64,000 bases of DNA from Amycolatopsis suaedae (GCF_004214935.1 NZ_SFCC01000005.1:310001-374000), one strand, 5' to 3'; positions 24,966 to 33,330 are shown, counted from the first letter of the stretch. Program-made: numbers and translations. The notes: generated by a model from the sequence alone, not told the origin.

Positions 24966-26954
24966 TCACGGGAAGGGATGCGGGTGCGGGTTGATGTCGG
25001 CGTCGGTCAGTGGCCGGTCGTAGTAGCCCAGCTCGTGCGGGATCCGGTGGAGCCGCTCGAAGCCGCGGTCGCGCCGGCGCTGGTGCCCGAACGTCATCGG
25101 CAGGGCACCGGGGATCATCACCTTGACGCAGCTGAAGTCGCCCGCGCGGTGTTCGGGGGTGGTCTGGTCGACCACCACCACGTCCAGGCCGCTGCGCAGG
25201 TACTGGTCCAGCGTCTCGGACAGGTCGTCGCGCAGGTCGGTGTTCCTCGGCTTCTGGTAGTAGTCCTTGAACGCCTCGCCGAAGGTCTGGCGCCCGGTGG
25301 AGTTCAGCAGGAAGTCGAAGCGGTCGAAGACCTCCGGCGCGCCGTTGAGCGCGGCGTGGTCCTCCATGGACACCACGGCGTACGGATCGGCGAGCATCCG
25401 CTCCACGCGCGGACGGTTCTGCCGGTGGAACTCCGGCGGCCTGCTGACCAGCGGCCCGAGCTCCATCAAGGCGTTGGCGAGTGCCTTCTCCGGGTTCAGG
25501 TTGGAGCCGGACGCACACAGCACCTTCGGCATGTCCGGCATGCCCTTGCGGTCGACCGCCATCACCCAGAAGGCCGGGATACCCTGCTCCATGGTGATGT
25601 TGAAGACCTCGATCGAGTAACCGGAGAAGTTCTCGATGGTCTCGATGATCAGCGAGACGTCCGGGTTGGGCGCCGACCGCGGGTCGATGCGTGGTACGCC
25701 GAGCCGGGCGTACCAGGTCATCAGGAACGCGTCGCGCTCGGCGACCTCCAGGATGCCGTAGAGGATGGCTTCCTCCAGGCAGCCGCCCAGCGCGCAGCCG
25801 TTGGAGATCTCGTAGACGAACGGGTGATCACGGGTGTTGCGGTAGACGGTGCCGTAGTACGCGTAGTTCTCCGGCACCAGGATCGGCCGCTGCCTGGCGA
25901 AGGAGTACCCCCACACCCAGTTGAACTCCAGGTCGTGGTGGTACCGCGGGTACGGAAAGTTCGGCAGGTCGTACAGCTCGTCGGAGTGCAGGCCCAGGGT
26001 CGTCGGGTCCAGCGCGTCGTCGCCGAGCTTGTTGTAGGTCGACCGCACCACCGTGCGTTTCCCGCCCGGCTCGATGCCGCCGTAACGCTCGATGCCCTCG
26101 GCGACGGCGGTGAGCTGGCTGGCCGCGAAGTTCAGCTGATGCCCGTAACCGACCTCGGTGCGGGTGGTGGCCCGCAGCCCCATCGGCGAGCTGGAGCTGG
26201 GGAAGACACTGCGCCCTTCCTTGTAGACGGCACGCAGCAGCCCGGCCTCGTCGTCGACGTAGATGCGGTGCAGCTTGTCCCGCTCACCGGCGAGCGAGCG
26301 CACCCGGTAGGTGTCGGGCGCGACCTTCGGCCTGGACCGCAGGGTGATCTCGGCACGCTCCCTGGTGTCGTCGGGCAGCGTGCCGCACCGCTCGCACAGC
26401 GGATCCGGCAGCCACCGGTGCGTGCTGGTACGCAGGTCGTCCAGCCGGACCCGCAGCAGTGTCCCGTCGAACGCGACGACGTCCGCGCCGCCGGCGATCC
26501 AGCCGACCTCGTGTGCGAGCACGGTGGCGATCAGCTCGACGGCGACCGACGTCAGCCACATCCGGCCGGCACCGGCGATCGTCGCCGGGCCCGCCTCGAG
26601 TGCCTTGCCGTAGTCGCCGTGGTCGTTGCGCGCGCGCAGCCTGCGTTCCTCGACGCAGATCACACAGCCCTGCCGCGCCGGGGTGAAGTGCGGGCCGGCG
26701 ATGGCCGCGCCGGGCGTGACGTAGACGGGCAGCAGCGGCACCCCGGCGGTGAGCGCCCAGTCGTTCCAGTCGTGCTGGCGCCGCCGGTCCCAGGTGTCCT
26801 CGACCAGCAGCACGATGTCCACATCGGACACCGAGTCGCGGTTGCCGCCGTCCAGCGTCACCACGTCGTGGTTTCCGGCCAGCCGGGCCCGCGCCGCCTC
26901 GTGGATCCTGCCCTCGCCGGCCATGCCGATCCGGAGCGTGTTGGCCTCGTTCAC
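24966..26954 (-). CDS. YcaO cyclodehydratase of the thiopeptide pathway
   Basis: A 662-residue protein that would activate backbone amides with ATP and close cysteines to thiazolines. Residues 1-240 form an E1-like partner domain with two CxxC pairs, CVICVEERR and CERCGTLPDD, a likely zinc site. The rest is the YcaO domain: TAVAEGIERYGG (ATP-binding Glu and Arg), GGCLEEAILYGILEVAERDA and a C-terminus DINPHPHPFP, the proline-rich PxPxP-type tail of azoline-forming YcaO enzymes. The GTG start at 26954 is one base after the stop of the E1-like gene, so both proteins are made together. Confidence 0.92.
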   Translation of the reverse strand: MNEANTLRIGMAGEGRIHEAARARLAGNHDVVTLDGGNRDSVSDVDIVLLVEDTWDRRRQHDWNDWALTAGVPLLPVYVTPGAAIAGPHFTPARQGCVICVEERRLRARNDHGDYGKALEAGPATIAGAGRMWLTSVAVELIATVLAHEVGWIAGGADVVAFDGTLLRVRLDDLRTSTHRWLPDPLCERCGTLPDDTRERAEITLRSRPKVAPDTYRVRSLAGERDKLHRIYVDDEAGLLRAVYKEGRSVFPSSSSPMGLRATTRTEVGYGHQLNFAASQLTAVAEGIERYGGIEPGGKRTVVRSTYNKLGDDALDPTTLGLHSDELYDLPNFPYPRYHHDLEFNWVWGYSFARQRPILVPENYAYYGTVYRNTRDHPFVYEISNGCALGGCLEEAILYGILEVAERDAFLMTWYARLGVPRIDPRSAPNPDVSLIIETIENFSGYSIEVFNITMEQGIPAFWVMAVDRKGMPDMPKVLCASGSNLNPEKALANALMELGPLVSRPPEFHRQNRPRVERMLADPYAVVSMEDHAALNGAPEVFDRFDFLLNSTGRQTFGEAFKDYYQKPRNTDLRDDLSETLDQYLRSGLDVVVVDQTTPEHRAGDFSCVKVMIPGALPMTFGHQRRRDRGFERLHRIPHELGYYDRPLTDADINPHPHPFP

Positions 26955-26955
26955 G

Positions 26956-28998
26956 TTAGTTCTCTTCCACGAGTACGACGTTGACGACGTAGGGCAGCAC
27001 ACCGGTGAGAACCGGGTCGTGGTCGAGCGGGACCGCCACCGGCCGGTGACCCGCCTCGCCCAGGCGCCGGACCAGCTCGGTCTTCGCCTCGTCCCAGTCC
27101 CCTGGGCCCGCCTCGCCGGGCGCGGCGGTGTCGTCACCCCGCAGCCGCTCGGGGAACTCCGGCACCGCGGGCCCCACCGCGTAGGCCGGCCAGTTCTGCT
27201 GACGTGCCTGGTGGTGCCGCAGTGCCCGTTCGAGCACCGTCTCGAACACCACCGCCGGGTCGAAGCCCGTCGCGGCACCGGCGGGCCGACCGTCCACACA
27301 GGACACGAAGGTGGGTACGCCCAGCGTGCCGGTGACGTCGTGGACGGTCACCTCCACGCCGAGTGCGTCAAGCATCGTCAGGTACCGGGTGGCCAGCTCG
27401 GTGTGCCGCACCGCTCCGGAATCCACGCGCGGGCGGGGTCCGGTGGCGGTGGCCAGCTCGGCGAGGGTGACCCGTTCGGTGTGCGCCAGCAGCGCCCTGC
27501 CCAGGGCCTCGGCCCAGGTCGCCCCGGAGGACAGGCCCGGCGCGTTGGCCGCGGACGGGGCGACGTCGCGCAGGACCGGGAACACCTCGGCCGCGTCTAT
27601 CTCCCTGGCCTCGCCGGTGGTCAGGTCCAGTCCCCACACCCGGCCATCGGCCAGCCTGCGCCGGTCGGCGGCACTGGCGGCGTAGAGCTCGCAGGCACGC
27701 CTGGTCGCCCGCTCCCGCGCCTCGGTGAAGTCGGTGGCCACCTCGACGGCCGCCGCCTGTTCCCGGTCGAACCCGGGCAGCAGCGCGACGTTGCCGTACT
27801 CGGCACGCGACACCTTCAGCGGCAGCTGACCGAAGTCGCCCTCGTCCAGGCTGGCGAGCAGGCCGGTCTCCTCGTCGAAGCACGCGGCCGCGGCCGTCGA
27901 GAACTCGTCGGAGGTCAGCTCGGGACCGCCGGCGAGCGCGGTCACGGCGTCGAGGAACTCCCGCTCGGTGCGGGGCGCCGGTGTCTCATGGGCGGTACAC
28001 AGTGGATGGCGGGTGACCGGGTGGTTGGCGCTCTGCAGCGTCTCCAGGTCGAAGCGGACCAGCGCGCCCGCGGTCTCGACCGGGCCGGCCTCGGTGCGGT
28101 GCTTGAACACCTCGAACATCAGCTGGCTGGCGACGATCGCGGCGGTCGGCCCGGCGAGGAACTCGCTGGGGGTCACCTCGGGACGGTCGGCCAGCTCGGC
28201 GGCGGCACCGTCGCGGCCCAGCACCCGCAGCCAGGCGCATTCCCAGCAGGCGCCGTCGCCACCGGTGACCAGCGGGCCGGCCCAGGCGTTCCGGCCGTCC
28301 ACGACGGCCTGCACCAGCAACGTGCCCTGCCCGGCGCAGACCCGGTTGAACAGGCGCGCGCGATCGAGCATCGGCTTGTCGGACACGTGGATGACGACGT
28401 CGTAACCGGCGATCGCGGCAGCGAGCCCGCCGTCGGACCACTCCGGCACCGGGACGTCGGTGACGGTCTGCCTGCCGTCGCGTTCGCGCGCGTGGGCGAC
28501 GTACTCGTCGATCCGGGACCGGTCGGTGGCCGTCTCGCCGGTCAGCAGCAGGCCGATCTCCCGGCTTCCCGTGTGCAGGCAGGCCTGGACCAGGGCGGCT
28601 ACGGTACGGCCCGAACCCGCGAGCAGCACCTTGGCGGCACGAAAGGTCTCGAAGCGATGTGCGGCCGAGTCGCGGTAGTAGTCGATGAACGCGATCTCGG
28701 ACTCGTAGGCGGCCAGCTCGGCCGCGTCCAGCCCATGTGGACGGTCGTCGCCGACGTCCTTGACGAAGCCCTGTCGCACCAGCCCGGTGATCAGGCCGGT
28801 GACCATCCGCTTGCGGTCCTCGGACAGGCTCGCGGTGATCTCGTCCAGGGTGTGCTCACCGGTGAGGAACGGAGCCAGCTTGTCGACCCACTGGTAGATG
28901 TGCTTGCCGTCCAGCGTCAGCGTTCCGTGATTGCTCACGAAGTAGATTCCTTCGGCCGAAGGAAGGTACAGCGTGTCGTTCTTGAGCTTCGGCTTCAC
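26956..28998 (-). CDS. E1-like/RRE protein of thiazole formation
   Basis: A 680-residue TOMM maturation protein. Residues 1-85 look like a winged-helix RiPP recognition element (NHGTLTLDGKHIYQWVDKLA) that binds the leader peptide. Residues 115-340 are a ThiF/E1-like Rossmann domain (AAKVLLAGSGRTVAALV; GACWECAWLR). The remaining part resembles a degenerate YcaO domain (NVALLPGFDREQAAAVEVAT). It is the partner that delivers the precursor to the YcaO protein. The start is the GTG at 28998, weakly preceded by GGACGGA; the precursor gene lies 147 bases upstream with a strong hairpin in between. Confidence 0.85.
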   Translation of the reverse strand: MKPKLKNDTLYLPSAEGIYFVSNHGTLTLDGKHIYQWVDKLAPFLTGEHTLDEITASLSEDRKRMVTGLITGLVRQGFVKDVGDDRPHGLDAAELAAYESEIAFIDYYRDSAAHRFETFRAAKVLLAGSGRTVAALVQACLHTGSREIGLLLTGETATDRSRIDEYVAHARERDGRQTVTDVPVPEWSDGGLAAAIAGYDVVIHVSDKPMLDRARLFNRVCAGQGTLLVQAVVDGRNAWAGPLVTGGDGACWECAWLRVLGRDGAAAELADRPEVTPSEFLAGPTAAIVASQLMFEVFKHRTEAGPVETAGALVRFDLETLQSANHPVTRHPLCTAHETPAPRTEREFLDAVTALAGGPELTSDEFSTAAAACFDEETGLLASLDEGDFGQLPLKVSRAEYGNVALLPGFDREQAAAVEVATDFTEARERATRRACELYAASAADRRRLADGRVWGLDLTTGEAREIDAAEVFPVLRDVAPSAANAPGLSSGATWAEALGRALLAHTERVTLAELATATGPRPRVDSGAVRHTELATRYLTMLDALGVEVTVHDVTGTLGVPTFVSCVDGRPAGAATGFDPAVVFETVLERALRHHQARQQNWPAYAVGPAVPEFPERLRGDDTAAPGEAGPGDWDEAKTELVRRLGEAGHRPVAVPLDHDPVLTGVLPYVVNVVLVEEN

Positions 28999-29046
28999 TT
29001 GGTCCGTCCAGGCTTCACAGGTTCCGACTTCGAATGACGCACGGCA

Positions 29047-29076
29047 GGCACGGGACCCGGGCCCGGGTCCCGTGCC
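29047..29076. terminator. 30-bp perfect palindrome between precursor and biosynthetic genes
   Basis: GGCACGGGACCCGGG is followed at once by its exact complement, giving a very stable GC hairpin 70 bases after the precursor stop codon and 50 bases before the E1-like gene. There is no T run. It probably acts as a partial terminator or a 3' stabilising structure, giving more precursor than enzyme message, as is common in peptide natural-product operons. Confidence 0.7.
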
Positions 29077-29145
29077 GCCTCCGCGGCCGGCGAGCGGTGC
29101 TCACCCAGCCGGAGGAATTCCCCCAGCTACCGCAGGTGGATCACG

Positions 29146-29325
29146 TCAGCCACACGGGCAGCAGCAGCAGCTGCAGGTGCAGCAGCAGCAGCCGGCGGAG
29201 GCGCCGACCTCGGTCATGCCGTGGCCCATGCCAAGCGACTGCAGGTCGCGCTCCGCGTCACCCCCGAAGGAGAGGCTCTCCACCTCGAGGCTCTCGAGTT
29301 CGAGCTTCAGACCCTCCATGCTCAT
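29146..29325 (-). CDS. Thiopeptide precursor peptide, ten-cysteine core
   Basis: A 59-residue precursor. The leader (residues 1-42) is acidic and Leu-rich with the repeats LELESLEVESLSF, then GMTEVGA before the core. The core, residues 43-59, is SAGCCCCTCSCCCCPCG: ten Cys, two Ser, one Thr. Ser43 and Ser52 stand nine residues apart (positions 1 and 10), the spacing that gives 26-membered rings in thiostrepton, nosiheptide and micrococcin, and Cys flanks Ser10 on both sides. ATG codons at 29340, 29325 and 29319 are in frame; GTGGGG before 29319 and GAGAAAG before 29325 favour the two later ones. It is the first gene of the leftward core operon. Confidence 0.85.
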   Translation of the reverse strand: MSMEGLKLELESLEVESLSFGGDAERDLQSLGMGHGMTEVGASAGCCCCTCSCCCCPCG

Positions 29326-29356
29326 ACCCCACTTTCTCATTGAATGGAATATACGG

Positions 29357-29402
29357 AACGTCGACGTTGTCGTACCTAGGATCGCGACATCGACGTCGTC
29401 GT
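29357..29402. promoter_or_regulatory. Operator-like repeats next to the precursor promoter
   Basis: CGTCGACGTTGTCGT (29359-29373) and CATCGACGTCGTCGT (29388-29402) are direct copies 29 bases apart, each with a small palindrome inside (AACGTCGACGTT and CGACGTCG). They lie 18-62 bases before the first ATG of the precursor, overlapping the likely -10/-35 area. A cluster regulator could bind here; none of a typical kind is encoded between 16 and 35 kb. Confidence 0.45.
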
Positions 29403-29545
29403 TTCTAGCACGGCGGATGTTGGGCTGTCACGAGATCGCCCATGAATGCCCGCGCCGATTCCAGCCAATCGCCATTAGGCCGAAAAGAGTACTGGCAGAA
29501 CCGACTCACGAGTAGCTCACCACCATTTCACGCGCATTACTGAGA

Positions 29546-29578
29546 GCATCCTGAGAATTCTCAGGATGCACATATGTG
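29546..29578. promoter_or_regulatory. Two adjacent perfect palindromes
   Basis: A 24-bp palindrome without a loop (GCATCCTGAGAA joined to its complement, 29546-29569) abuts a 10-bp one, CACATATGTG (29569-29578). With no loop and no T run they look more like a binding site for a dimeric regulator than a terminator, although they also lie 280 bases after the glycosyltransferase stop. Confidence 0.55.
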
Positions 29579-29852
29579 AACGCACGCCGCGGATAATCGC
29601 GACAAAACAACGCCGCTCGCGAAAACAACGGAACGCGCGCACGCTTCAGCGACCGATCACCCGCCCGTCAAAACGGCGGACGCCGACCACGAAATGAAGA
29701 AAAACTACGCTTCGCGCATCACGAGAGACGCCGCGTGCACGTCACCGAAAAGCCCCCAGATCCAATCATGAACTCCCCACAAGTTCGCCCAGTTCCGACC
29801 ATTGTTGCCGCATGGCCACCGCGACGTCAATCAACCCGGCGCAGTCGGCCGA

Positions 29853-31205
29853 CTACGATCCGGTTCGCGCCTGGTCGAGGACGACGCTCGCGGCGGCCGC
29901 GGCACCCCCCGCGGCACGCAGCCGCGACGCCCAGTGCCGGGCTCGATGGCCGTAGGCCGGGTCCGACAGCAGCCGCGTCAGCCCGCTGACCAGCTCGTCG
30001 GCGGTCACCGCCGACGCCCGGCCGGTGATCAGGGCGGCGCCGCTGTGCACGTAGCGCATTCCCTGGTCCCGTGTGTCCCAGGAGTGCGGCATGACCAGCA
30101 GCGGCTTGCCGAACACCAGGCCGTGGTGCGAGCCGTTGCTGCCGTGGGTGAGAAACACCCGGACGGCTGAATGTGCCAGTACCTCGACCTGGGGAACCCA
30201 CTCCTCCACCCGGAGGTTCTCCGGCAGCTCGGCGGGCAGCGCGTCCCGGTGCCGGGGCAGGCTCCACAGCAGCCGGTGCCGGGGAGCGAGCCTGCGGGCG
30301 GTCTCGACAAGCGCCCGCACCTGTCCCCCGGTCGGCCGCATCATCGTGCCCAGCGCGACGTAGACCACCGACTCGCTGCCGTCGAGCCAGTCGAACAACT
30401 CGCCGTAGCGGTCGTCGGCCCGCCCCCGCGGAGGCAGCATCGGCCCCACCATCCGCACGGTGCGCGGCGGGCGGCGGAAGCCGTACTCGATGCCGAACAC
30501 GGAGTTGCCGAGGACCGCCCGCGCACCGGCGGCGTAGTGCGCCGGCCCGGTGTTCGGCGGCAGGCCGAGCCGCCGTCGCCGGGCGACGTTCTCCGCGAAC
30601 GCCCGCCGGATCGGGCCGCTGGCGAAGGCCGTCACCCGCAGCAGTTTGAACAGCTGGTTCGCCAGTTGCCGCCCCGGGCCCATGCCGAACGGCAGCCCGG
30701 ACATCGGGGCCGGGTGGTTCCACCCCATCGCCCGCGGGAACAGGTAGCTCACCGGCAGAGCCGAGTTGACGACGTACGGAACACCGGCGCTGATCGCCGC
30801 GTCGGCTCCCCACCCCGCCTGCGAATCGAGTACCACGACATCGGGCCGGTACCGTTCCGCCAGGCCCAGCAGGACCTCGTAGCGGTCCAGCCAGGTGGGC
30901 AACAGGGCGGCGTGCAGGTGTTCGATGGTCGCCCGGTAGGCGGCCACCCGGGAAGGCGAGTCGAGCCGCGCGTAGGTCCGCGCGCTCCAGGAACCCGGCG
31001 TCTCGCCCCGCGCGGCGGGCCCCAGGCTTTCGAACCGCACCCCGGGGGCGTTCTCGAGATCGGCCTTCCGGTCGTCGGTGCAGGCGAAGACCACGTCGAC
31101 GTCCGGCGTCGCGGCCAGTTCCACCGCGAGCGGGAGGAAGGGATGGAAGAGACCGGGATGCGACCCGCTGACGCACAGAACCGAGATACCCACAATGGCC
31201 CCCAT
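29853..31205 (-). CDS. Glycosyltransferase 1 (GT1, MGT type)
   Basis: About 450 residues, GT-B fold. The N-terminal domain starts ISVLCVSGSHPGLFHPFLPL; the C-terminal donor-binding motif is LTHGSNGSHHGLVFGKPLLV followed by MPHSWDTRDQGM, as in UDP/dTDP-sugar transferases of antibiotic pathways. The conserved His-x-Gly and the Asp-Gln (DQG) pair for sugar binding are present. The ATG at 31205 has no good ribosome site, whereas a GTG at 31193 follows GGGGG, so the true start may be four codons later. It would attach a sugar to the thiopeptide. No sugar-biosynthesis genes are nearby, so a common sugar nucleotide is likely. Confidence 0.85.
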   Translation of the reverse strand: MGAIVGISVLCVSGSHPGLFHPFLPLAVELAATPDVDVVFACTDDRKADLENAPGVRFESLGPAARGETPGSWSARTYARLDSPSRVAAYRATIEHLHAALLPTWLDRYEVLLGLAERYRPDVVVLDSQAGWGADAAISAGVPYVVNSALPVSYLFPRAMGWNHPAPMSGLPFGMGPGRQLANQLFKLLRVTAFASGPIRRAFAENVARRRRLGLPPNTGPAHYAAGARAVLGNSVFGIEYGFRRPPRTVRMVGPMLPPRGRADDRYGELFDWLDGSESVVYVALGTMMRPTGGQVRALVETARRLAPRHRLLWSLPRHRDALPAELPENLRVEEWVPQVEVLAHSAVRVFLTHGSNGSHHGLVFGKPLLVMPHSWDTRDQGMRYVHSGAALITGRASAVTADELVSGLTRLLSDPAYGHRARHWASRLRAAGGAAAAASVVLDQARTGS

Positions 31206-31248
31206 AGCCGACAAAACGGACGTATCGGCCAAGGGTAGCGGGGCAGGT

Positions 31249-32157
31249 TCAGACCGCGGTGAGGAAGTCGACGACGGCGGGCCAGCAGGCGCTGCTCGCC
31301 TTCTCGTCGGTCTCCGGATCACCGCCCATCATGATCCGGTCGAATCCGGGGCGCCGCGGCCGCAGCGCCGTACCGGGGACACCGAGCAGATGCCCGGCCT
31401 CGGGAAAGCTGAGGTGCCGGCAGGCGTACCGGTGACCGTGCCGGGTCAGCCGGGACACGATGCGCTCGCCGAAGTCCACCGACGGCCACAGCCTGTCCTC
31501 CCCGCCGCTGAGCACCAGGACCGGGCCGTTGATCCGCTCGACCGGGATCGACGCGGCGGCGACCTCGGCCTCCTGGCTCAGCGCCCGTTCGAACGACGAG
31601 CGGAACGACACCGGCTGTCCCCGCAGGAAACCCATGAACTCGGCGGCGTCGGCCGGGGTCGGGGGCAGCATCGGCACGAACGGAACGGGCTCGCCGCCGT
31701 GCCGCCACGACGACCGCGCCGGTCCCATCATCGCGCGTGGATCCGACGGCACCGCCTGCCAGACCACGCTGCTCGGGACGTAGGCCACCACCGCCCTGAC
31801 CAGCTCCGGGTACGACGCGGCGAGCAGCAACGCGAGTTCACCGCCGCGCGACCGGCCGAGCACCGCCAGCCTGTCCACGTCGGCCTCCGGCCTGCCGGCC
31901 AGCCAGTCCACCGCGGCGGTGAAGTACTCGACCGGGATCTCCACCAGGTCCGGTGGCAGCGGCCCGGTTCCGAAGTACGCCACGGCGAGCGCGGCGAATC
32001 CCTCCCCGGCGAGCGCCCGCGCGGCGAACTCCGGGACGGACCCCTCGGAACCGCCGACCACCAGGACGGCGGGGTGCGGACCCGGCGCGTCCGGGGCGCA
32101 CAGGACGCCCACCAGGCCGGGCCGGGACACCGGCACGGTCACCACTCCCATGCTCAC
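31249..32157 (-). CDS. Alpha/beta hydrolase, BAAT/acyl-CoA thioester hydrolase-like
   Basis: A 302-residue alpha/beta hydrolase of the BAAT C-terminal/dienelactone hydrolase type. The nucleophile elbow is LGRSRGGELALLLA (Ser), the acid is probably the Asp of LSGGEDRLW, and the His is in PEAGHLLGVPG near the C-terminus. The GTG start overlaps the stop of the upstream SpaB_C gene (GTGA), so it is coupled to the putative pyridine synthase. In the cluster it might cut the leader, an ester or a thioester, or deal with shunt products; its role is unknown. Confidence 0.75.
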   Translation of the reverse strand: MSMGVVTVPVSRPGLVGVLCAPDAPGPHPAVLVVGGSEGSVPEFAARALAGEGFAALAVAYFGTGPLPPDLVEIPVEYFTAAVDWLAGRPEADVDRLAVLGRSRGGELALLLAASYPELVRAVVAYVPSSVVWQAVPSDPRAMMGPARSSWRHGGEPVPFVPMLPPTPADAAEFMGFLRGQPVSFRSSFERALSQEAEVAAASIPVERINGPVLVLSGGEDRLWPSVDFGERIVSRLTRHGHRYACRHLSFPEAGHLLGVPGTALRPRRPGFDRIMMGGDPETDEKASSACWPAVVDFLTAV

Positions 32158-33233
32158 CGTCCCGTCGCGACGAAGTCGTTGGCCGAGATCCGGTAGTGGT
32201 CCTCGACGGCTCCCGCGATGAGGTGACACAGCAGGAATCGCTCGACCGGGCGGATCCCGATGCGGTTGAGGTGCAGGTAGAGGTAGTTGAGCGCGAAGCG
32301 GAACCCGAGGAACGCCGGGTCGCGCTGCAGCTGCTCCATCCGGCCGCCGTCGCCCTGCAACAGCCGGTGGAACGTGCTGTGCTCCAGCATCGCCGGATCC
32401 CAGTCGCGCTGGGCGTATCCTCGCTCGGCCGCGGCGAACGTCAGGTCACCCGAGGCGATCAGCGGTTCGGCCCGCTCGCGGAAGCCGCGCAGGACCGTCA
32501 CCCAGTCGGTGACGAACGGGACCGAGTCCGTCCCGTTGTCCAGGGTGTCGAGCACCGCCACCAGGCGTTCCCGCAGCGCAGCGGCCTGCGAGCGGTACAT
32601 CTCGTCGCAGGAGGCACGGCGCGCCGCCGGGTCCGCCGCGCGGACGATGAACCCCTCGGCGTGCGAACGGTAGGAGATGAAGCCCCGGTCGATGCCCGGC
32701 CACATGGCGTGCGCCGTGGCCATCATCAGGTCCAGCGCCAGGGTGAGCCTGCTCTCCCCCGCCCGGACCCGCTCCAGCGCGGCGAACACCATCGCGTTGG
32801 TGGCGGTGTAGAAGCCCTCCAGCAGCTCGGCGGCGGCCGTGCTGCCGAGCACCTGAATCCGCCGGTCGTGCGGGGCGTACCGCAGGGAGTTGTCCGGGTG
32901 CAACGGCTCCAGCGGCCCCGGCTCCTGCTCCTGCACGGCCACCGCGCGATGGGTGGCCAGCAGCTCACGCTCGTCGAATTCCGCCGTCGACGGGTGTTCG
33001 GCGAGATACCGGGTGACGGCCCGCTCGGTCTCCGGGACGATCAGCCCGGCCCGGAGGGCTTCGTCGGCATGAAACGACAGCCGCAAATGCGGGCCGCGGA
33101 GCCAGTGCCGGGTGAAGAACAGCTGTTCGACCCGCGGTGCGAGCCGGTCGAACAACGGACGGACGCAGTCGAGGATCAACCCGTCCTTGTTCTCCTCGTA
33201 GTAGTAGACCTGAATCCCCTGCCACTCGCCCAT
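32154..33233 (-). CDS. Probable pyridine synthase ([4+2] cyclase, SpaB_C family)
   Basis: A 359-residue stand-alone member of the SpaB_C/TclM family. Like the elimination protein it has FFTRHWLRGPHLRLSFHADE near residue 40 and a C-terminal helix LNYLYLHLNRIGIRPVERFL, but it is longer and encoded away from the dehydratase. In known thiopeptide clusters the second such protein joins two dehydroalanines, expels the leader peptide and forms the central pyridine. Its presence is what separates this cluster from linear azole peptides such as goadsporin. It heads a short leftward operon with the hydrolase and glycosyltransferase 1, and is divergent from glycosyltransferase 2 across 97 bases. Confidence 0.78.
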   Translation of the reverse strand: MGEWQGIQVYYYEENKDGLILDCVRPLFDRLAPRVEQLFFTRHWLRGPHLRLSFHADEALRAGLIVPETERAVTRYLAEHPSTAEFDERELLATHRAVAVQEQEPGPLEPLHPDNSLRYAPHDRRIQVLGSTAAAELLEGFYTATNAMVFAALERVRAGESRLTLALDLMMATAHAMWPGIDRGFISYRSHAEGFIVRAADPAARRASCDEMYRSQAAALRERLVAVLDTLDNGTDSVPFVTDWVTVLRGFRERAEPLIASGDLTFAAAERGYAQRDWDPAMLEHSTFHRLLQGDGGRMEQLQRDPAFLGFRFALNYLYLHLNRIGIRPVERFLLCHLIAGAVEDHYRISANDFVATGR

Positions 33234-33330
33234 ACCGGCAGCCTACCCATCACGAGGGCGTGGACGGCAAGAATGCGCGCCATTAAGCTGGCGGCGCATC
33301 GAGGGGCCGCGAACGAATCACTGGGGGACC

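Larger units (their letters stand above)
29326..29852. promoter_or_regulatory. Control region of the thiopeptide precursor gene
   Basis: About 525 bases without a gene, A+T-richer than its neighbours, between the glycosyltransferase stop and the precursor start. On the minus strand TATATT, 15 bases before the ATG at 29340, is a candidate -10 box. Nearby are the 12-bp palindrome AACGTCGACGTT (29357-29368) and an imperfect 15-base direct repeat (29359-29373 and 29388-29402, 13 of 15 identical). Further up are two adjacent perfect palindromes at 29546-29578. I see no coding sequence with a ribosome site here. Confidence 0.55.

Noticed and set aside
29149..29198. The TGC-rich end of the precursor as mere low-complexity sequence
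   Set aside because: The frame has a typical acidic leader, lies directly upstream of RRE/YcaO genes, and has Ser at thiopeptide spacing with Cys on both sides of Ser10.
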